64,000 nucleotides of DNA from Megascapheus bottae (Eukaryota > Chordata > Mammalia > Rodentia > Geomyidae): contig JANJXV010000160.1 in the NCBI GenBank assembly GCA_024803745.1, positions 874,001 to 938,000 of the forward strand, read 5' to 3'. The position numbers and the translations under genes were made by a program. Of this stretch, positions 56,534 to 64,000 are shown piece after piece. The notes under the pieces were generated by a model that saw nothing but the letters and a program-made list of their open reading frames with translations, was not told where the DNA came from and did no database searches. Numbering within the stretch: position 1 is the stretch's first letter; each line of letters opens with the position of its first letter.

Positions 56534-57174
56534 GATGGTGGTCGTTGTGGGATAGGGTACATGATTGCAACCATGTTTCCGAAATGCCATCTGTCTCACC
56601 TGCTCTCCTCCGGTGCCATGCCACTGGGTATGAGCTTTGGCGTTGTATGTCTAAACACTACCCAGTCATCTTTCACTGAGTCAGGCTTTGTTCAGCTGAC
56701 ATAGGCTGATGAAGGCCTAGAAACACACAGATAACTGAGAAAATACCCCTCCACCTGGGAGTTCCCAGCTGAGCAGCAAAGATGAATAATGGAAATCCAA
56801 TGTAAAGAGTGATTTAACTGAGGCATCTTCACAAGGCTGTATTGGCAGAGAAACAAATTACCTATTGATTTTCTTATTTTTTTTCTAGGAGGGAAGCTAC
56901 ACCCTCCCTAATCTAAACACTTTTTTCTGGGTGGACATGAGTTCTAGCGTGTGGCTGAGTTCCCATTCCCCGAACTGGTGCATTCCTTCAGATGACAATG
57001 CGGGGGCCACATCACCACCAGAAAAGAACAGGACTCTGGACGACGGAGGCCCACACAGCGAGTTACAGCTGCCTCTGACATCTTAGACTTACAAGACTCT
57101 CTGGGAGTCTTAAATTTGTCCAGGAGAAAGAACTCCAGAAGGTAAAATATGATCATGATTAACAACTTTTTCAT
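56534..57174. other. Unannotated stretch
   Basis: Nothing identified. Confidence 0.5.
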
Positions 57175-57500
57175 AGACTTCACTTTTCAGAACACTTGGA
57201 GATTTACAGAAAAATCTGAGAAGACAGAAGAAATGTCCCCACATGCCCTCTTCCTACTACCTCTTATTGTTAACATCCTAGATTCCTTTCACACATTTAT
57301 TACCATACACAAACCAATAATGAGATGGCATTATTAACCCAAGTTCACAGTCCATTCTGCTTTCTTTGATTTTTTTCAACTGACCTGCCACTTATAATCC
57401 TATCCCAGGATATCCTGCTCCCTTAGGCTCCTGTTGGCTGTGACCTGTGACAGGTTCTCCAACTCTCCTTGTTTCTATTGGCCTTCAAAGGGATCACTGA
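57175..57500. mobile_element. Ancient L1M-type fragment
   Basis: Matches the familiar order gagatttacagaaaaatctg, attgttaacatcctagattc, ctgctcccttaggctcctgt, tggctgtgacctgtgacagg and ctccttgtttctattggcc. I leave the strand open. Confidence 0.6.
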
Positions 57501-57727
57501 ACCAGAAGTACATGGAAGGAGCTGGTGGCTTCACCCCTCCCTCTCCTGGGCAGTAGTCTCTATGGAAGGAGTCCTCTCTTCCCCCCTCAATATTCATAGG
57601 ATCCATTTTTATCGAAATGACTCATGGATATTCACTTTATACTTTACAATACTATCCAACATAACTTTATTGTTCAAAGGGAACAATGAGCCATAAAGAG
57701 TTCATTCAGTTCATCTCCTTGTCTTTT

Positions 57728-57751
57728 ACACACACACACACACACACACAT
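57728..57751 (+). repeat. (CA)n microsatellite
   Basis: About 12 units. Confidence 0.93.
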
Positions 57752-59194
57752 CCTTTGGAGGGACCAGAGTGTAAGAATGACGTTTCGCCTATATCCAGTA
57801 TGTGAGCTCAAGCTGATTGCCTCAGATACCCCCAGTCTTTAAGTACTGGAAGGAGTACAACCTCATGTGAACCCACTTGCTAAAACACAAATGTTGGAGA
57901 TATGAAGAAAGACAGATAGACAGAGAAAGAGATGGAAAGAGGAGAGACAGCAGACTGAAAGAGCTTCTACTGTGCCAAAGTAGTGGCAGCCACTTTATTG
58001 TATCATCCAGCTTCTGTCCTTCACACCCTCCCACCCCAACTCAAGATGGACAGACAAGAGGAAAAGCTTGAGAAGGAAAAAGCAACAACAATCCACAGGC
58101 CAGTTCAGCCAGCCAGCTTAGGCACTGCCTCCTAGCTGGAAGTTATAGAAAGCCAAGACACAGTACAGACACACTGACATTTTCTGAAGTCTGAAATGGA
58201 GAAGGGTGGGGCGGGGTGTTCTATTTGGGAACCTGAGCATGTCTCCTCAGATTCCCTTCCATTCGATTGTATACGTTCATTCCACTGGCTGAAGATCAAG
58301 CCCCCAGCTCCACACTCTCCCTCCTACAATCTCCAGCACAGTTCCCTCTGCGTCCCCTTCTGGCCCAGCAAATTACAAAGACAACTTCCAGTAGCAGGTG
58401 GCTACTGGACACATGGCTGGGTAAAGTCCAGAGCAGAAACAAAAACAGAAACCCAATCTCCTCTGAAAGCTCCACAGTAAACAGAACTCTCATCCAAAGG
58501 CGGCCTCCTAGATCCCCAGCAGCCATTGCTAGGCTGATTCCTCTTCCCCAATAAAGCAGTGCCTGGAATGACAAGGTAAAGGACTGACTTCCTATCCCCT
58601 CCTCCAGGTCACCCCACCTTCCCAAAGGCTCGGCTTGCTCTCCATCGGTTAGAAGACCACAAGGCCTTGCACAATACAATTCAATTTTAGCAATGGTTCC
58701 ACCTCCACTGAGAAGTGGGCGGAGTCTCAGTGTGAGGGCAGCCTTTCTTTATGGCCTCCACTTTAGAAAAATGACAACATTATCCTTTAGATTTCTTAAG
58801 GAAAGAAAACAGAGCCAAAGTAGGCTGCAGCATCCAGCTGGGGTCTAAGACCTTGTTCATAATACCCGAGAAACTTCAAAACCTTACGCAAGGACAATGC
58901 CTAGTATAACATGCCCATTGATAGCGAAGAAGCCCAAGAAAACTAGGCCATGGGTATAAGGAGAGGCAAAAATAGTGATACATGGGCGGAGAGACACACA
59001 CCCGAGAGCTTTTCCTTCCTACTTTAAGAACAGAATTGAATGGGAGCGGTGGCTTTCAGTGGGACGTCAAAACTGCCTCACAACTCTGGCAGGAGCTAAC
59101 TTTGTTTTCTAAATTTAAAGACATTGCAGTTTCTATAATTCGTCTCCAATGAAACTATACTTTTTTTTTCTTTTTTAGTACTGGCATTGTTGCT
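57752..59194. other. Unannotated stretch
   Basis: 58196-58680 is GC-richer with 95-127 codon frames on both strands that overlap one another. No recognised domain and no consistent splice framework were found. Confidence 0.45.
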
Positions 59195-59300
59195 AACTCA
59201 CTGTATAGACACAGTCTTTTTCCAGAATGTTCAGTTTACTCATCTGTAAACTGGGAACACTCTACATAATGCCTGAAAGGTTTGGGTAGGGCTGCTGTGA
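59195..59300 (+). mobile_element. MIR SINE fragment
   Basis: Sense pattern: ttcagtttactcatctgtaa, actgggaacactctacataa. Confidence 0.65.
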
Positions 59301-59412
59301 AAAGCCAAATGATCCAGGACAAAGCAGAGGCCATTCCTGTCTTCTGAAATGAACAGATACCAGAGAGAATGAAGTTCATGTAGGCATACAATGGAATATA
59401 GATTGAGTTTAC

Positions 59413-59423
59413 ATACACACACA

Positions 59424-59468
<45 letters not shown>

Positions 59469-59475
59469 GCACAAA
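59413..59475 (+). repeat. (CA)n microsatellite
   Basis: About 30 units with an early aaa interruption and late G substitutions. Confidence 0.97.
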
Positions 59476-59769
59476 ATCCCACAGTGACTGACAACTCACA
59501 AAGTTTCCAATTCTTCCTGACTAGCATACTTCCCAGAAAACAGCAGTCATTTCAAAGGCAAAGGGGTAAGGCCATTTTCAAGGTCATCAGTCAAGGTTAA
59601 AGAGCATCCTGATCCTTGGGCTGTATTTCTCTCTCTAACCCTCTCTCTCCCCCTTGGATCATGACTCATTAGCATGAATGTGTCAGAGTGTCTTGTAGCA
59701 GGAAAGAAGCAGATCTAAATGAGTTCTTTTCTAACAGAAGCAGCCATGTATAAAGATGGCACTGATCAA
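59476..59769. other. Unannotated stretch
   Basis: Nothing identified. Confidence 0.45.
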
Positions 59770-59860
59770 TCATTCACTCGATAAAATATCTACTTGAACT
59801 GGTCATACGTTATCCTCTAGGCACTGAAAATACAACAGTGGGCAAAGACACTCACAGCTA
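59770..59860 (-). mobile_element. L2 fragment
   Basis: Reversed L2 phrase: tctaggcactgaaaatacaa, cagtgggcaaagacactcac. Confidence 0.6.
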
Positions 59861-59863
59861 TAG

Positions 59864-60130
59864 GCTGGATGCTGTGACTCATGCCTGTAATTTCCAGGAA
59901 TGAGTAGATTTTCATGACCTCTGGGGTGTTGTGATCAGTAAGATTCCCTTTTGAGGACAGCCCAGGCAAAAAAATTGCAAGACCCTAGGTCAACGAACAA
60001 AGTGGGCATAGTGGCTGATATCTGCCATTGGGCAGCATAGATAGGAGACTCGCCATCTAATTCAAGGCTGGGCAGAAACATGAGACTCTAGTCATAAAAA
60101 TTACATTCATACCTGTAAAAAAAAAAGAAT
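59864..60130 (+). mobile_element. Two 7SL-like monomers in tandem (Alu-like dimer)
   Basis: The first monomer begins aggctggatgctgtgactca (59864) and ends near 59985. The second begins tgggcatagtggctgatatc (about 60003) and ends in the A-run at 60117. Neither has an ID or Geo tail. Confidence 0.5.
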
Positions 60131-61630
60131 CACTTCCAGCTTGGAGAAAAAAGATAAAAACTTTTTAAAGGCAATGATGCCACATTATTACAAGCTTCGG
60201 GATGGGGCAGAGGGGACAAGCCCAAGGTGCTGTGATAATCAGGAAAGGCTCTTCAGTGGTGACTTTGGCCTCTACCCCCACTGGATACTGGCTGATGCTT
60301 CGAGCCAAAGGCAATGAGAAAGTGTTCCAGACATTGCAGGGCATTTATTCCCTGGAAAGACTCAATCCTGCCTTCATTTGAGCCATCATGGTAAAAGGTC
60401 AAATCCCATTGTGCACAGGTAGAGATACAAATGAGGGTCCCTCTCCCGAGCCTCAGCTTTTTCTATTCCAGCCAATGCATCCTGTACATCAGTTCTGCCT
60501 CTAAATGACTCCAGTGTTGACTCAGAAAAAAAATAAAATTAAATGAAATGAAACTTTCAGAACAGATGTCCCTTCTCCAATCTCTCCAGTTTTCTCAGAC
60601 ATTAAATCAAGGATGATTTTTTTCTTCCTTTCTTTTTTTTTCCTGTCTCTCCCCACCCCCACAGTGGAGGCAAAAAGAGAGATACAATTGGATGCAGTCT
60701 CATCCAAACCAGCAGTGGGGTGCTGGCTGTCAAAACAACCACCATCCTGGTGGATCTCTGCCCAGTTCTAGGGGTCACTGCAATGGATTGGGTGATTTGA
60801 CATTTCCTCCTAAGATGTGCATTTATTTTAAAATCCCCTTATTCCCCTCCTAGCTCCCCCCATGCCCTAAGTTTGCTCTGCGATGAAATCCACAGATGTA
60901 TTTAGGAAGGAGAGAGGGAACAGCAGCTCGTTCCACGCAGCAGAAACACGATGGGGACAATTTCCTTCGTTCCCTCTTTGTGTAACAGTGAGGCGGCTAT
61001 GGAGTTTGTCTTCCCTCACTCCAATTACCCTGCCAGACAAAGATAGTTTTCTGTAGAAGCGTCCTGAGCATGTAATTTTATTACCTTAGCACTGATTTTA
61101 ACATAATTCATGTAATTTCTTGTGCGGAAGCAAAGTTACCTTTCTAAACACCTGGCAAAATGAGAGCTGATGGATTTTTCTTAAACTCCCACTAACTCTC
61201 CCCTCCCTGTAGAAGTTTCTGCTAAAAGAAGAAACATGAAGAGGTGCTTTGCTCCTATGGCCTCCCTAGACACAGAAAAGGGCTGGCAGTGCCTTCCTTG
61301 CTTGATTTTCTCTGACGCCCCATGTCACACACAGCCGTCCTATGAAGGTATAAGAGGCCAAGCCTCCTACACAAGTGACAGCGAGAGTGGGGACACTCAT
61401 ATAGGGCCATCTCATATGCATTACTGGGTGCTTAGTAACCTCATCAACATCCCCCACCCCAATCTCTCTACCCATTCAACCCCAAACTCCAATTAACTTT
61501 ATTTATTATCAAATGAAACAAACAGAGAGTTCTATACTTTAGTCCCTCGGGTGGCTCTAGTCTATTCCCAGGACCCAAATAGGAGGCAGAAGAAAAAGTA
61601 ACTTCATTCTGTGTGTAAATGGAGTTCATG
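60131..61630. other. Unannotated stretch
   Basis: No gene, RNA or named repeat recognised in about 1.5 kb of mixed sequence. Confidence 0.5.
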
Positions 61631-61855
61631 AGCCTGGCACCGGTGTCTCACTCCTAGAAATCTAGCTATTCTGGACTCTGAGATCTGAGGTTCATGGTTT
61701 GATGCCAGCCCAGGAAAGACAAATACAAGGACTTTTATCTCCAATTAACCATCAAAAAGCTGGAAGGTGGTGTGGCTCAAGTGATACAGTGTCATCACTG
61801 AATGAAAAAGCCAAGTAAGAGCACAAGGCCCCGAGCTTAAGCACAAACACTGGAA
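61631..61855 (+). mobile_element. 7SL-headed Geo SINE
   Basis: Complete but diverged head, junction ttttatctccaattaacc, and tail ending before the purine tract. Confidence 0.85.
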
Positions 61856-61870
61856 GATAGGCAGACCAGC

Positions 61871-62012
61871 AAGACAGGAAGGAAGGGAGGGAGGAGGGAG
61901 GGAGGGAAGAGGAGAGGAGAGAGGAGGGGAGGGGAAGGGGAAAGGAAAAGGGAAAGGGAAAGGAAAGGAAAGAGGAAGGGGAAGGAGAAAGGGAAGGAAA
62001 GAAAAGAGAAGA
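61871..62012 (+). repeat. Purine tract at a SINE tail
   Basis: gggagg and ggaaa units for about 140 bp, directly beyond the SINE tail. Confidence 0.95.
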
Positions 62013-62149
62013 ATTCATAGCCAATCAAAAGTCTCAAAGGAGTGACCTGAGACGATCTAAAAGGTAATTTACCATCATTTCTCTCACAACCACATCCTGC
62101 AATTTTCCTCTAGCACCAATAGTTCCATCTGCACAGCAGAGAGCCATAA

Positions 62150-62345
62150 TTAAACATTCCTTTCTCATTTATTCAGCAGGTGCTTGTAGACTGCTCCACA
62201 CCAAGCCCCAGGGGTCAGCATTTGGAGGCAGCAACTCCTTTGATTCTCATTACAATGGTGTGGGACAGGGGGCGGGAGCCCATTTCACAGATGACAGCCC
62301 AGAGGCCTTGAGTGGAAGCCAATGGAGAGCACACGGGAATACAAA
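62150..62345 (-). mobile_element. MIR SINE
   Basis: Antisense MIR: cagcaggtgcttgtagactg, tttgattctcattacaatgg, cccatttcacagatgacagc. Confidence 0.7.
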
Positions 62346-63594
62346 CTAGGCCATTTACTTCCCTTGTTGGGGAGGGGGTCTTAATTAGAAGATGATAGTG
62401 GGAATGTATAGCTCCTGGCTCCATCATTCAGCAGCGGGTAGACTTGGGCAGGTGGCCTGGTGTTTGTCAGTGCCAATCTAGTTAGTTTTAGCAGGGAGTT
62501 GGAAATGATTTCTTGTGGAAGAATAGCAGTGAGGACAAAACCCCCCACTGGATGTAGCACCCCTGCATCTCCAGTTCCAGAAGTAAGTCACCATGACACT
62601 GAGACACAAATGACAAGAGGATGAACATCTGATTCTGGGCCACCATCTTGTCTGGCTAGGATGACTGTACCAGCCTCCTGAATAGTCTTTCTGCTTTTTT
62701 TCCCCTCATTGCCTGTGGCAGGTTCTTTGCAAAGATGTCTGTAATTATTCCCGTCTCTGGATCACACCCAGGCTGTGCAGTTTGGCAGTATCTCCCCTTA
62801 GGAAGTAGAGTCTATTTATCCACCTCTTGAGTTCAGTTTGGCTTCCATGGTTGCCTTGGCCCAAAAGAATCAAGTAGACATGACAGTGTGCCAATGCTGA
62901 GGCCGGGCTTCACGAGCATTCCTGCATCTCTGCTCTCTGTATGCCTTGCTCAGGTTCAACTCAGTGAGCGCTGAAGAGCTCGTGGCTCAGAACAGAATCA
63001 GTGAAGGACTCGGCCAAAGGAACAAAGCTAAACCGCCCGACCCCATCCCAGAGGGTTCCATACGTTGGTTCCCGACACAGCGCTGCTCAGACATGGCAGT
63101 GGGAGAATGAGGGAGGGGGAGATGATTAGACCCATTCATTATTGGAACCCTAAGTTCCTGGCACTATTTGGAGGTGGTAGTGATTAAGTTGACAGTGCCT
63201 GGATGAGGAAGTGCCTGCCTCTGAAGGGTGTTCTGCATGGCCCCTTCCCGTCCCTCTCTCTGCCTCCTGGCTTTCACAAGGTGAGCAATTCTGGGCTCCA
63301 ACACTCAACCCCACCCTGGGCCCTCAGCCATGAAGCCAAGCTATCCCTGACTGAATCCTCTGCAAGTATAAGCAAAAATAAAATGTTTCCTCACCGAAAA
63401 TGGCTCCTTCTGGGTCTTCACCATACTACTGGAAAAGTCTGACTAGCCAGAACACAGAGAACAAAGCAAGAGCAAACAAAGGCAATTATTATTTTTACTG
63501 GCTCGGTTCTGTAGTGGCTTTGGGCTCTCAACCCATAGCTGACCCAATCCTCTCCAAACTCCACAGGCAGCGTGAGAGTTTGTAAATCCTCCTA
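62346..63594. other. Unannotated stretch
   Basis: 62640-62960 has the flavour of an old interspersed repeat that I cannot name. No gene recognised. Confidence 0.4.
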
Positions 63595-63668
63595 TGGATT
63601 TGAGGTGCTTGCCTAGCGTGTGAGGAGACCCACCCTCCCCAGGTTCCATCCCCAGCACCACAAAATAA
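63595..63668 (+). mobile_element. ID-like monomer, 5' truncated
   Basis: gaggtgcttgcctagcgtgt, then ccaggttccatccccagcac and an A-rich end. No Geo half follows. Confidence 0.75.
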
Positions 63669-64000
63669 TACATGAATATGTAGATTAATAACTGTGTATA
63701 CATTTGCATAGATATCTACAGACGAGTTGGAGAGCCTCCCTTCTCTGATTACAGCGCTCTAAGGAGAGCATACTCGTCTTGTTTAGAAGACAATTCAATG
63801 ATGATAACTCACTTTTTGCATGATGGAACCCTGGGCTACTTTTCTGAGTTCATCACTCAAAAAATCTCCCAACAGCTTGCCATTCTCTGACCACGTTGCC
63901 ATTTCTTTCATCCCTATGCAGGCCCTTAGTATAGCCCTTACTGCATGCTCACTCTCTCTCTCTCCTCCCCCCCTTCTCTGAAGACTCCTTTCCCCTGAGT
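63669..64000. other. Unannotated stretch to the window end
   Basis: Ends in a short CT-rich run (63950-63980). Nothing else identified. Confidence 0.45.

Overview
This is 64 kb of nuclear DNA from a mammal. It shows no bacterial operons, no phage or plasmid genes and no CRISPR array, and most long reading frames fall in simple repeats or transposon debris. The best clue to the organism is its SINEs. Copies of a dimeric SINE occur throughout, with an ID-like, tRNA-Ala-derived left half and a right half reading roughly ...gctgtggctcaagtggta... and ending in an A-run. This matches my memory of IDL-Geo, a SINE described only from Geomyoidea (kangaroo rats, pocket mice, pocket gophers). I therefore infer a geomyoid rodent. 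I do not know the species or the locus.

Layout. Interspersed repeats fill much of the window: about a dozen IDL-Geo copies, about twenty copies or fragments of a second family with a 7SL (B1/Alu-like) head on the same Geo-type tail, older B1-dID dimers, and a few solitary ID monomers. Five 5'-truncated L1 3' ends (near 16.2, 40.5, 42.3, 53.6 and 55.5 kb) carry recognisable target-site duplications, and one duplication is a perfect 16-mer. Old diverged L1, L2 and MIR pieces and three LTR-like stretches fill more of the sequence. Microsatellites are numerous and long: (CA)n, (CT)n, (AAT)n, a compound GGTA/GGCA/GACA array, and several 100-350 bp purine-only tracts, some growing directly out of SINE tails.

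Genes. I recognise no protein-coding gene, rRNA, functional tRNA or other known RNA gene. Two places deserve attention as possible unrecognised genes. At 1173-1630 (+) a splice-acceptor-like site leads into a block open for about 100 codons and then a polyadenylation signal. Between 37952 and about 33930 (-), four splice-bounded open blocks of 175, 82, 264 and 175 nt are mutually in phase. Both are inferences and need expression or conservation data.

The clearest structural curiosity is at 35.1-35.7 kb, where one IDL-Geo SINE sits inside another IDL-Geo, which sits inside an antisense 7SL-headed SINE, with target-site duplications visible at both levels. Overall the window looks like intergenic or intronic sequence shaped by L1-driven retroposition.
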